Notes: generated from the sequence alone by a model not told the origin. Shown: positions 24,801-34,556, counted from the first letter of the stretch. The stretch is 64,000 nucleotides of DNA from Pseudoscleropodium purum (GCA_963969395.1 OZ017797.1:27156001-27220000), one strand, 5' to 3'. Translations and numbers: made by a program.

Positions 24801-25823
24801 GAGGACGGATTACAGAAGGCCACGGAACGTGTAAGGGGAATGAACCTCGTCTCCTCAGCTTCCTTGGGACCTTCTTCGGGGATGCCTGCACTGACAGACC
24901 GGGGGGGCGCAAGTGGATCGGGGCAAGTGTTGCCTGCGGCATCACATCAGCAACCGCGGCCAATCTCGACCCTCAATCTGACGGAGACTCCCGGTGGCGC
25001 GGCGGCGCGGAGACCGCCGCAGGGTCAGTCTCAGGAGCGACCAGCAATTCAGACGTTTCTGATTGACTCAGACAGTGAGGGCACCCCGGAAGAGACACTC
25101 ATTCGAAGGCAGCGGCAATGAAGTCCATCTCCGCGGCGTTCTCTCAATCTCCCCCCGGCTCCAAATTCGGAGCCGCTCGGGATGCTCCGACCGGGAAATT
25201 CATCGATCGCAATGGTCGTGGATTTGCACGTTCAGCCACCGTCAAAGGAGATTCGCAAGATTCCACAGGCTCCAATGGTCAGTCCTGCGACAGAGCCTCA
25301 AGTGGGAGTCACTGCAATTGGCCGCCCGGCTACTGCAGCTGACATTAGTATCGGCTGCCAACCGACACCCATGGTAGTTTCCCCGCCTGAACCATGATGG
25401 GGAAGAAGCAAGGGGGCCACGCTCGAAAAGGAGTCGGAGTCGGCGGACTCGCGGAGGTCAACTCGGATTCAGCAAAAGCGGAAACGACCGAGTGACGAGG
25501 AAGACGGTGGCACGGCGGCGCGGAAACAGGACTTCCCAAATGAAGCGATGTCTCCCGCTCGATCTCAGAGGCGGGCTCAGACTGGAGGTTCGTAGGCGAT
25601 AGACATGCTCCGCGATGTTTGTGGAGTATCTAAAATAGCTCATGTATACGTAGCACTGCCTGGCTTAAACTTGTGCGTAGACTTGTCAGTAGGAGCCTTC
25701 ATCTCGGCAGACTAGAGTACTTATGGACTATGCAGGCTGCCAGCCGATACGGTGCACGAATGTTTTGTCATGTACCTAAGTTCATTGCTTTTCATGCTCT
25801 ATGTATTTCGTTTTGCAATGCAG

Positions 25824-26692
25824 ATGATGACTCCAAAACTTCTGAGAAATTCCCCGCCACCGCGTCTGAAGGTTGGCAGGAGTGTGACAAACCAGCTCTA
25901 GAAGAAAGGGCAGGGAACACGTCTAGTGCTGGCCCGTCTCAGGTAGCGACTCCGAAGTTGTTTCTTTTCCTTGAGGTTCAGGGAACTCTGCTCTTCTATG
26001 AGCCCCTCATTTTAAAAGGGAAAAGTATGCATCAGAGGTCGCAAGTAAGACCTCGACCAGGTCTTCAGGAGTTCATCAGGTTTTGTAAGGGTCAGGACAT
26101 TCAAATCGTTTATTGGTCGCATTTACCCAAGCAGACTCTTGAGCAGCATCTTCATAACCTGAAATGGATGGTGCCGGATATCGGAGACAATTACCTGGCT
26201 TTTGGACAGGAGTACTGTGACGAGAGTGCTTATCGAGACCCTCAGAATTCCACACGACCAATTTTTCTGAAGCGTCTCGCAAGGATTCTCGGGTCATCCT
26301 CCTTGTACGATAATGGGGCCACGATCAACAACTCATTGATCGTGGATCACGAGCCCTATCGGAATGTTTTGAATCAGCCATATAGTGCGATTCATCCACC
26401 CCCAGTTACTATGTATTCGGAGGGTTCGCTGAAGGGTGGAAAACTGCCTTATCTCCAAGCGACGCTCATCCCGTTCATTGAACGGTTTTTGTCTTCGGGA
26501 CTCACGGTCCCAGAATTCTGTCAAAAGAACTCTCTAGTTGGGATTGCACGCTGTATGCCGGGCTCTCCTCTTCATAATCAGTTCATGAATGTGACACCGC
26601 CATATCAAAAGGGATTCGAGGTGCCATATTCACTGGAGGAGCTGCAGGCCATGGGAATTCCTAGCCCACGGGTCCTAATGGAGGAGGCGTAG
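25824..26692 (+). CDS. FCP1-like (HAD) domain exon, catalytic motif lost
   Basis: This is the last exon of the plus-strand gene, described separately because it is intact. The order PKLFLFLEVQGTLLF, RPRPGLQEFIRFC, LAFGQEYCDE and NNSLIVDHEPYRNVLNQP matches the FCP1/SCP/NIF-type phosphatase fold. In active enzymes the first motif is DxDx(T/V); here it reads EVQGT, so both catalytic aspartates are missing. The protein is more likely a binding module than a phosphatase. The exon ends at TAG 26690, with a palindrome 3 bases further on and a T-rich, 3'UTR-like stretch after that. Confidence 0.65.
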
Positions 26693-27143
26693 TATATCAG
26701 CTGCCAGCCGACACATATTTTTGTAGATTGTATATATTCTCTGTAGATAAAGGAGGACATCTAGAGACTACATCTTTTGTGTACATTATTTTCTTTTGTA
26801 TTGATTAATCAATTTTCTTGTAATGAAGGCATTTCAGTCCGATTTTTCCTAAAGCTTGCACATGGGACACTCACTCTCAAAGCATTCAAATGTTTCCTTT
26901 GAGAGTTTCAGCATTAGGTCTTGGTCATTCTAATCAAGTAATCGCAATAATGTAGGTGCAAGCATTCACTCATCTGTGCACAATCTATCTAGCACCTTTT
27001 GTTTGTTTCTCAATATGAATTATTGGCTGCTGTCTTGTGTCAGGCCGCAGTATCGACTGCCAGTCGATATCAACTAGCTTGTCTTCTTTCAGTGGATGTT
27101 GATGTTGTATAATCTTGTAGCTACTAACTCATGTTTTGTTCAG

Positions 27144-27794
27144 GAGTCCAACGTGGGCCATCCACAATCGTTCAAGAAATGTGTGGTTCTATGCGTCACG
27201 GGACTACTTTGTTATCTCGACCCGAATATCGAGGTGGACAAGTCGGACCCGCACAGAAATGTCATTAAAAGGCCAGGGCTAGTTGCAATGTTCATGACAC
27301 TGTTTGAAAAGTTCCACGTAGGAATTTGGTCCAGGATGCCAATAGTGGATCTTAGGCCTCTGCTTGCACACTTGCTTCCAAAACATGTCAGAGACAACCT
27401 AGCGTTCGTTTATGGCAGAGAGTACTGTGTAGATAGCCAGAATTTCCCGTGGTGCTACAAAATGCTCTCAATACTTCACACTAAGAGACCATCCAGGATG
27501 ACATGCTTCACGGACCAAGTACTCATGGTCGATGTGTGCCAACTTTCGCTCAGGAGGACGCCGGATCCGGCGTACTATATTCCGCTATTATTTACGGGGG
27601 ATCTCAATTTCCCGAATATTAGTAGAGTTATTCCGAACATTTCAACGGATATTATTCCATTCATTTATCCCATGTACGAGCATGAGTCAGTCTCGGAATA
27701 TATGAAAGGCGCAATCAGACCGGAACAATTACACTATGAGGTTGCACAGTCAATCAAGTACGGGAAGCCAAACTGGAATGGGATATTCTGGTGA
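27144..27794 (+). CDS. Second FCP1-like domain, degenerate
   Basis: The exon starts after the acceptor gttttgttcag at 27143 and runs 216 codons to TGA 27792. The fold signature is recognisable: KCVVLCVTGLLCYL (motif I position), KRPGLVAMFMTLFEKFHVGIW and LAFVYGREYC. The last of these is shared with the exon at 25824 (LAFGQEYC). Motif I has no aspartates and the later VDD-type motif reads MVDVCQ, so catalysis is unlikely. The first exon is not fixed; a palindrome at 27051 lies in what is probably its upstream intron. It looks like a tandem relative of the previous domain. It could be a separate gene or a further exon that lost its junction. Confidence 0.55.
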   Translation, partial: ESNVGHPQSFKKCVVLCVTGLLCYLDPNIEVDKSDPHRNVIKRPGLVAMFMTLFEKFHVGIWSRMPIVDLRPLLAHLLPKHVRDNLAFVYGREYCVDSQNFPWCYKMLSILHTKRPSRMTCFTDQVLMVDVCQLSLRRTPDPAYYIPLLFTGDLNFPNISRVIPNISTDIIPFIYPMYEHESVSEYMKGAIRPEQLHYEVAQSIKYGKPNWNGIFW

Positions 27795-28395
27795 TTTGCC
27801 CTACATGGTGTCGGCCACCAACCGATATCCTTGCAGACTAGAATCGGGGGGGGGGCTTGAATACCTTCCAATCTCATCCCCTTTACCTTATTCACAAATT
27901 TGAACTACTTTATTGTCAACGCCAGTATTATCGAATCGACTGCCTCTTCACTTCAAGACCTGTTCTCTGGAGTTTTCTGGGGAGGATGTCGGCTGCCAGC
28001 TGATACGAGCAATTCAGTTCATTGGATCGGATGGACTCAGGGTTTAGGGTTTAAGGAGGAGCATTCATTGCTCTTCATCTTACAAATGGCTGCCATAGTC
28101 GATTTTCATAGTTTACGTAGTGCAAACACTTTCATAGATCTAGGTGCTTTAGAGAATGATGTTAGGAATCGGTTGGCAGTATCAGGCGCCAGCCGATACT
28201 TTGTTCCAAATTTGGACACAGCATAGGAGCTTATGAAATTATTCATTTAACTACTAATTGTAGGCTCTGAACTCAATAACTTGCCGTGTGTTGTGGTACT
28301 TTGGTTTATTTAGTGGTTGCGTCCATTTCTGTTCATTGCTTATGACACACAAATCTATGCATTCGACTATATCGGCTGACGGCTGATTTATTTCT

Positions 28396-28450
28396 GGACT
28401 ATGGATTTGTCCATAATTAGTTAAATATCAGTTAAAATATTCTTGCTTTT
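28396..28450 (-). repeat. Right terminal inverted repeat
   Basis: Bases 28407-28428 are the exact reverse complement of 15224-15245. The match continues inward to 28396, with one mismatch once the small left-end duplication is allowed for. Outward, aatattctt and ttgctttt match aagaatatt and aaaagcaa on the left. The inward end stops at ggact on both sides, which gives a clear inner edge to the repeat. Confidence 0.8.
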
Positions 28451-28605
28451 TAGTGGATGAAATCACTAATTTGCTACCCAATTATGGGATAGCATTGCTT
28501 AGTTTTGGAATTATGTATATCATTTTGGATGAATAAATGAAATTTCATCCATAGATTGTAAGTTTCATCCATTTCCATAGATGTAAATAGCTTCATCCTT
28601 TTAGA
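28441..28605 (+). repeat. Repeat shared with 30960-31140
   Basis: The run gatgaatxaatg..catttccat..gatgtaaatagc at 28530-28600 recurs in order at about 31070-31132, and looser similarity extends upstream on both sides (gatgaaat, then gctacccaatta or gctatgtaatt). It lies just outside the big element. It may be a small repeat family with no coding function. Confidence 0.4.
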
Positions 28606-28722
28606 GGTTATCGCTTTGTGCATTGTCTATGATAAATGAAAAAGAAACCTTGGTTCTTACATTAGGGAGGGTCATTTGCATTCATGATGTTTGTATAGAG
28701 TTTGGCCCGTGACCAATTTGAC

Positions 28723-28982
28723 ACATTAGAGGATTTTGGGGGGGTTGGGAGGGCCATTTTAAGTTTGTTTCTTGGACCTTGTTCTCGTTGTTCCCACTAT
28801 CAATTTTTTTTTTAAATTTAAATTTAGAATGGAAAAAAAAGCAGAATTTTTTTTTTAATTAAAAAATTGATGACGTGGCAGTCACCATGCCACGTCAAGC
28901 AACAACTACGAGGCTGTTCTCCCAACACTAACATCCCATGGAACTCGCAACCCTCCAAAGTTGCTGAAAATCCTCTAATGCA
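28723..28982. mobile_element. MITE-like element, family N2, copy 1
   Basis: It starts cattagaggatttt and ends aaaatcctctaatg, so the ends are inverted repeats. Related elements lie at 47300-47583, 48531-48797, 50591-50878 and 52724-53009. All have ends of the cattagaagA/TcttctaatG type, a poly-A/T-rich interior and a length of about 260-290 bp. This copy also carries the inner palindrome gacgtggcagtcaccatgccacgtc (28872-28896). No coding potential. Confidence 0.65.
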
Positions 28983-30412
28983 TTACTTTAGAGAGGTTTA
29001 TTGCTTTAGAAAGTGTTGTTTATTACAGATTCTAATATATTTTGAAACTAACGCTTGTCGAGTTACTTAATGACAAACTCAAGAAACGCTGATCTAAGAA
29101 AAACCAGATGTGGAGTGTACAGCAGGTCCAGTTCAATTCATGAACGCCAAAATGGCTAATCCCTAAACCCTCAGACCAAGGCTGGGAAGGTGTGGAAGGT
29201 GAAACTTGCAGCACCGTGTGCAACGTGTGCATGGATATGCAAACACCCTGCCAATGTGCCTCTGCAGTGGGCAAATTGGATGGACAGCCCTTCCGGGAGC
29301 CCTGGTTGGAGAGAGGTGCCCTTCAAGCCACTCACCACATTCCCTGCCTGCTACAATGACACTGGAATCACGATTTGCTAAAGTCCCTAACTTACAAAGT
29401 AAGTGCCTGGATTCCATTGATGATGCTCTCAATGAAAATGGGTACCTCTCTTCAACCAGAAAATGGGCTTCACAATTACTGCGATTCTTCATAAACATTG
29501 AGTACAACTTTGATTTTTCCAAAATGCTTTCGTTGAGCTTGGTGATCATTCTGATATGAACTCTTCACATGGCACAGAGGAGCCCAGAGTGGGCACTTGA
29601 AGTATGTAATTATGCTTGATGTGGGATTGGTCAAGGTGTATAATTTAATGTAAATTTACGCAAATGATTGTAAGAAAATCTTGCATTTCATTAATTATTG
29701 TAATACAAGAATCATTACATTCCAAGATATGGAAGGTCTCCAAAACCACAGTGTAGACTCATTGAATAATTGGCATATATATAGCACACAACGTATGCTA
29801 ATATAAGACAATAAATATACTATTATGTGCATCCTACATAGATATACCACAAAATTATGGAGTGTGTAAATATGTATCCTGCCTCAACCTCAAGAGTTTT
29901 CTTGCTATCCTCACAATCCAATGAATTTCAACATGTGAAATGGCAATGAAACTAGTAATTGCCTATACTCGGCCAATTCTTGCAAATTGCATGTCAAGTC
30001 TTGTGAGCATTGGATTTAAAGTGAAAGAGTTTTGATGTGTCAAAGACATATATAAGGTTAATTTATCTAACATATGCAAAATCTTCTTCTTATACATGAG
30101 GTTCCAACACACAGGTAGAGAGAGCCCAAATCAAAAAACAATTGTCATATTCAATACAACCCTCAACACTGCACCTTTTGTATTGAAGAAGACAACATTG
30201 ACAATCACAAATGGAGTATAATCATGTCGCTCCTATACATTCGCATGAATGGCACGAACATATAAGATAGGTACTCCCAAAGTCGCCACATTTTGTTATT
30301 GAGCCTATTTGCTATTATTAGACTAGTTAGATTTTCATATGTTTATGTTGGCAAGTGAAAGGAACTTCCAATACACTAGAGAATATGGCATTTGGATACT
30401 ATATGCAAAAAT
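28983..30412. other. Intergenic, one coding-like stretch at 29160-29550
   Basis: On the minus strand a frame from 29549 to 29163 gives 128 residues with a plausible composition. The plus strand over the same bases has a Cys-containing frame. Neither matches a family I know and each lacks supporting splice sites, so I do not call a gene. Bases 29640-29790 loosely resemble 51400-51540 (word aagaatcatt followed by caag and tat blocks), which suggests another dispersed repeat. Confidence 0.3.
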
Positions 30413-30634
30413 CACTACAAGAAAACGGGGTGTTTTAAGTGAATTTTTAAGTATAGTCCTAAACATAAGATTTTAAGTAATGACTTTTAAAGAGATTTTT
30501 AACAAAATTTTACTAAAAACACATGTATTTCTATTAAATTTTTGCTGAAAATCTCCTTAAAGGTCATTATTTAAAATCTTATGTCTAGAACTTTACTTAA
30601 AAACTCACTTAAAACACCCCTTTCTTTTGTAGTG
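30413..30634. mobile_element. CACTA-type MITE, copy 1
   Basis: It begins CACTACAAGAAAAC and ends TTTCTTTTGTAGTG, the terminal pattern of CACTA (EnSpm) elements. Nearly the whole 222 bp can fold on itself: the blocks around agtatagtcctaaacataag and cttatgtctagaactttact are inverted copies. A second copy lies at 62779-62998. Too short to encode anything. A 3-bp target duplication is not clear. Confidence 0.75.
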
Positions 30635-33632
30635 AGTTATTAAGGAACAAAGTTTGGTTTTAAAAGTGTTTCTTCCACATAGGTACAGAACTAACTTTGG
30701 AGATGTACACATAGTATAGATGGCAATTTATAGTTAGTGGCACATTTGTGTGTACCTACCTTATAGGGTTCAAGATTTTTGGTCTTTTGTTCAATGTTTT
30801 TCTATCTATGTCACTGACACATATGATTTCCTTCTTGTACCAACAACAATATTGATGAATTTATTTTGTCTAAAGCAACTACATTGATCTCTAGATTTGT
30901 TTTTTGGAGGTGATTCATCACTCTAAAGTGCTACAATTTTTTTTGAAAGGAATATTGCCTGATAGATTTCCCTATTTTCAATAGATGAAATTTCTTAATT
31001 GCTATGTAATTGTAATGCTATTCCTAAATTATAGAAGTACAAATGCATGACTTTATACACTATTGGATGAATACATGCATTTCCATCTACATTTTGTATG
31101 TTTTCATCCATGTCAATGGATGTAAATAGCAAGTTGCATGCTAGTGGAAACATGGTGTGTGTAGACCATAGAAATTGATGACAAGAGCCTCACAACTTTC
31201 CTAATTTGACATGTTGGTCTTCTTGTAGGTCATTTTTGTGGGCTACAACACACACTAGAGTTGAAAACCAATGTAGAGAGCTGTCAATATTCACATGGAC
31301 ACTGGCATGGGTTGAATAAATTTCACAGATTTGCACTTCATTTTTAACAGTTACATCTTCTGTAGAAAGTCTTGACAAGGTCCTGTATAAGTTACAATGT
31401 TTACTGGGCCTTTACAGTGGATCCATTTCTCTGCAATCACAGGCCACCAAATGATATTCCATAAAAATCTGAGCATGTGAACAGTTGTAAATTTTTGTTC
31501 TCATGCTCTTGGATTTGTCACATTCTTCATCTAACAACTGTTTTTTTTTTCCCATATGCGGACCATTCTTCATCTCTGGGAATTGACTGTTCTCATACAT
31601 TTTTATTAGCCAGAAGTATTGGAATAATTGCAAAGACGCAGTATCTCAAAGGCTGAAGAAAACTGAAATGTTGGAGATGTTGAGCCATCAGATCCCGGTT
31701 CACTGAGGGTAAGGTATGCGCACCTATAATTGACATTCATTACAACTGAGTGTGGTTACTATTATTAAATTTAAATTCTTTTTTATTAGATACTCTTGGC
31801 AACTGAAAGAAGATTTTAATGCACTTTTGGTGGAAGCACCCAAAAATGTCAAAATAAGCAATTGAGTATAGTTGGAGGTACCTTTTCCTAAAAATGATAT
31901 TTTTTTTAGTATTAGCAATTGAAAATCATAAATTTAAAAAAAATATTTTTTTGGATATGGCATGTAATTTCTATGAATTTTCAAAGTAGAAAATCCCTAA
32001 ACCATTGAAATCATTATATAGGTGAATCTGCAACCAAAATTTGACAAATTCTGCAGTCAACCAATCACAATTAAGCATGCGGATGGTTTAATGATGTTTT
32101 TCAAAGACACTTAAATGGAAGTCTAGGGATGATTTAACAGAAAACTAGGATACGTGAATGGATACATGAATGGAAATGGGTGTTTTCAAATTTGATAGGC
32201 ATCATTTGGATAGTTCATGAATAAGCCATGAATTTTCAAAGTATTGTCTTTTGGTTTAGCCCAAAGCAACAATAGGCTCTTTCATGGAATTCATGTTTTG
32301 ATTGTGTACATCTTTTGTAATCAATATCTATGTTTCACGATGCTTTTTGGTAAATGTAGGTGTTGCAACTTAGGCAAGGTTGATTATAGGTGTATTGCAT
32401 ATCTTCACCTTGAAATGTTGGATTGGTCAATGCGGAAATCATCTTTGGGGGTACCATATGAATCATTTTTTGCTTAGAAAAACCCAAGTTAGAACACTCA
32501 TTACAAGTCAAACTACTCTACAAGACCTCTCATTTTTGTAGAAAATTCCAAAGATGAACATCTGCACTACTGCCTTTCAAAAAAGATGATTTCTCTGTCA
32601 TCCATCTCACACTCATGGGAGGCAAGCCATTTATGATTGATGCCCCATTTTGGCAATATAGACTACCTTCTTTCTATGCAGAAGAGATGAGCAACAATTT
32701 CATTATGGCACAATTTCCTGTGGAATTGTAGTACATTATAATTGACTTAAAAGACTGTCAATGTTGCAACTAACCTTTGGTTGGAAAGATGATGGTCTAT
32801 ATCACCAGAATGGAAGCAAGCCCATCTTCCACTAAAAAATTCACAGTAATTCTATCTTGTGGAAAAAAAATTTGGAAAATTATGCATACCTTCTGATGTC
32901 TATTTGTACACAAGCAGAAATTTACTCTGTGAAAAAAACAGCCCTGTAGATACCACAAAGTGCTTGAGTGGTCAGAAATGGGTTGGCTCCCTTAGTGTCA
33001 AAGCTACGTTACTGACAGGGTTAAGAGAAAAACCATGCAAGAATGAGGTGAATTCTAAATCAACAAAAGAGAAGTTGAACATTGGACCGTGATGGTAAGA
33101 GAAAAACCCACCATGCAGGAAAGGTAACATGAATTATAAGTCAGGCTATGAGAGTCTTAAAAGCAGATTTAATTTCTTGAAAGATGTTCATGTCATCAAT
33201 TGAAAAGGCAGCTGACTGAGTCTTTTCACCAATTGATGCAGAACATCTGTCAGTGAAACAATTATTAGATGATACTCTCAACCGATCTTGTTGCAAAAAC
33301 CTTCTTCATCACGATGAAATGGAAGTTTTGTAGCTGAACTGATATCGATATTCAAGAAGGAGAGCCTGCATAAGATTGTTTGGAAAGCAAAGAGAAGCAT
33401 GCACTCCAAGCTCCAGAAGCCTGCATCCTCATCGTTACCATGGCCGAGAAGATTGATAGCCAGGCTTGCACAATTGGAATGTAAGTGAACAAGTTAGATG
33501 TTCTGGACTGAGTACTCGGAATTCAGTCATAGGACTCAAATGTCTTCCAAGAGTCCACATTGTTGCTCAAACAATATGCTAGAGAGTATGCTAATGGCAC
33601 TGCATGTTGCCATTATTTTCACATTGCTCACA
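30635..33632. other. Intergenic, no supported gene
   Basis: Mostly AT-rich with short ORFs. Bases 31190-33480 are somewhat less AT-rich, and short frames such as 32859-33092 (plus, 77 residues with four Cys) occur. None shows a known domain or consistent splicing, so this may be a decayed gene. Confidence 0.4.
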
Positions 33633-33829
33633 ATTGGTTGAAAATGGGTAACCAATAGTTAGGACTACTTTTACATTACTTAACATTGGTGAAAAATATC
33701 TAACCAATGGATGTCATTACTTTTACATTAATTAGGATTGGTGGAAAATGTCTAACCAATGGGTGTCATTACTTTTACATTATCATTGGTTGATTGGGGT
33801 ATTAACCCCCCCTTCTTAAAGTATAAATA
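33633..33829 (+). promoter_or_regulatory. Tandem CCAAT/ATTGG promoter array with TATA box
   Basis: The core attggt recurs at 33633, 33685, 33737 and 33785, spaced 52, 52 and 48 bases. Most units also carry the opposite-strand core (aaccaat) and the tail tacttttacatta. A TATA box, tataaata, lies at 33822-33829, and a well-placed ATG with accATGG context follows at 34004. ATTGG is the reverse of CCAAT, the NF-Y site, so this reads as a strong promoter built by tandem duplication. Confidence 0.6.
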
Positions 33830-34003
33830 AAGCAAGGCCTCCCATTCTTCTCACCTTTTTTGTTCTTGCCTTCTTTTTGACTTTCAAAACTCTATTCTTT
33901 ACTATTTCTTCGTCAATTCTTTAGGCTTCAACTCTTTGTGATCATTTCTTTTGGCTTTAACTCTTTAAGGTCATTTCTTTGGCTTTTCTTTCCAAATCAC
34001 ACC

Positions 34004-34556
34004 ATGGAGCTCAATACACTAATAGATCAACAAGGGGGTCAACACACCAAAAGCGTTCCTCAAGCTTTTTGCAAGAGCGTTGGGTTTGGAAAGCAACCGC
34101 CACCTCTCCATCCTTTGGGAGGTTGTACTCAACACCAACAACAAGTCCACCCTCCACCAAATCTTCATGTCCAAATCGGCCATTACGGGCCTCCATGTAC
34201 TAATTATCATGCTTTCCAAATTCCAATCCAACCATCTAATGACGGTTGTCCTCCGCAAGGGCCTTCATGCACTTTATCATTTGATGAAGCATGGAGTGGT
34301 GGAAGGAAGGAATCTCCTTCATTACATACGCCATTTTTTTGTGCTCAAGATATGCAAGCTTCTTTACGATCTCACCAAATATGGTGATGATCAAGTGCAA
34401 ATGTTCGCCTCAACGTTCCAAAACTTGAGGTTTCAAATGCCACGGGAACCTCACTCCACGCATGTGAACATTTGTAAAGAAGCCAAGAAAAAGGCCCAAA
34501 GGCGAAAAATCCAAGAAGAACAAGGCCTAGAAGAAGGCAAAATTCTAGTAGAATAG
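34004..34556 (+). pseudogene. Unknown helical protein, probable single-base frameshift
   Basis: ATG 34004 has good context and reads MELNTLIDQQGG, then enters a Pro/His/Gln-rich frame that looks like out-of-frame translation. The frame one base away is open from about 34026 to 34556 and reads like a real helical protein: KAFLKLFARALGLESNRHL, then LSILWEVVLNTNNKS and HYIRHFFVLKICKLLYDL. It ends in a basic, Gln/Glu-rich tail. The two frames meet at a run of five G (34034-34038), so one base fewer there would join them. This is either a real frameshift or a homopolymer error. I do not recognise the family. Confidence 0.45.

Larger units (their letters stand above)
21288..26692 (+). pseudogene. 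Six-exon gene: ParB-like segment, basic/Pro-rich linker, FCP1-like domain
   Basis: Exons are 21288-21316, 21800-22635, 22750-23229, 23342-24655, 24765-25587 and 25824-26692. Splice phases agree at every junction, giving about 1,450 codons. Faults are TAG 22543, TGA 22978, TAG 23786, TGA 25119, TGA 25395 and a 1-bp indel between about 22287 and 22350. Exon 2 starts KPTLLARLLGEQ and ends with a basic AT-hook-like run (RPGRPAKPKRK). Exon 3 has HWYIIGGQYTVTTC, then VSNALNLNIAEKV; the IxGGQ pattern suggests a ParB-type fold. Exon 4 ends with ATVINIWGGRNITEIAL, perhaps Rossmann or methyltransferase-like (weak). Exon 5 is Ser/Pro/Arg-rich and linker-like. Exon 6 is the FCP1-like domain. Four of the five introns carry palindromes at their centre or in series, and the fifth carries one off-centre. 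Without the faults it would be one large multidomain protein. Function unknown. Confidence 0.6.
15461..28388. repeat. Dispersed 19-bp palindrome family (about 26 copies)
   Basis: The consensus TATCGGCTGGCAGCCGATA is two 9-base inverted arms around one central base. Copies start at 15461, 15826, 15911, 18015, 18103, 19388, 19742, 20159, 20224, 20992, 21334, 21416, 21473, 21565, 21714, 22689, 23281, 24710, 25349, 25731, 26695, 27051, 27809, 27987, 28180 and 28370. Those at 15911, 18103 and 21714 match the consensus exactly; most others differ at one to three bases, often in the outer TA/CA. Half-sites cluster at 21174-21265. I saw none in 1-15.4 kb or 28.4-64 kb. Possible roles are transposase or regulator binding sites, hairpins in RNA, or marks left by intron insertion. 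Confidence 0.9.
15183..28450. mobile_element. ~13.3 kb terminal-inverted-repeat element with DUF7869, ParB-like and FCP1-like genes
   Basis: The block is bounded by inverted repeats (left 15183-15274, right 28396-28450). It is clearly richer in G+C than either flank and holds every copy of the 19-bp palindrome that I could find. Inside are two divergent genes: a minus-strand DUF7869-type gene (15946-20098) and a plus-strand multi-exon gene (21288-26692). They share a 1.2 kb spacer. A second FCP1-like gene follows at 27144-27794. The likely mobility protein is the DUF7869 product, whose motifs resemble an RNase-H-fold integrase; this is inference. I could not settle the outermost bases or a target-site duplication, so the true ends may lie some tens of bases outside. 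I do not recognise the whole as any named transposon superfamily. Confidence 0.7.

Noticed and set aside
26692..27144. Intron joining the two FCP1-like exons
   Set aside because: No donor fits the end of the first exon, the palindrome is 3 bases after the stop instead of ~50 bases in, and a 3'UTR-like stretch follows.
15461..28388. CRISPR array
   Set aside because: The repeats are dispersed at uneven distances in a plant-type nuclear region with introns, and there are no regular spacers.
15183..28450. Placing the big element in the CACTA superfamily because tagtga and tcacta occur near its edges
   Set aside because: The polarity is opposite to CACTA ends (these start CACTA and end TAGTG), and the genes inside are not CACTA transposases.
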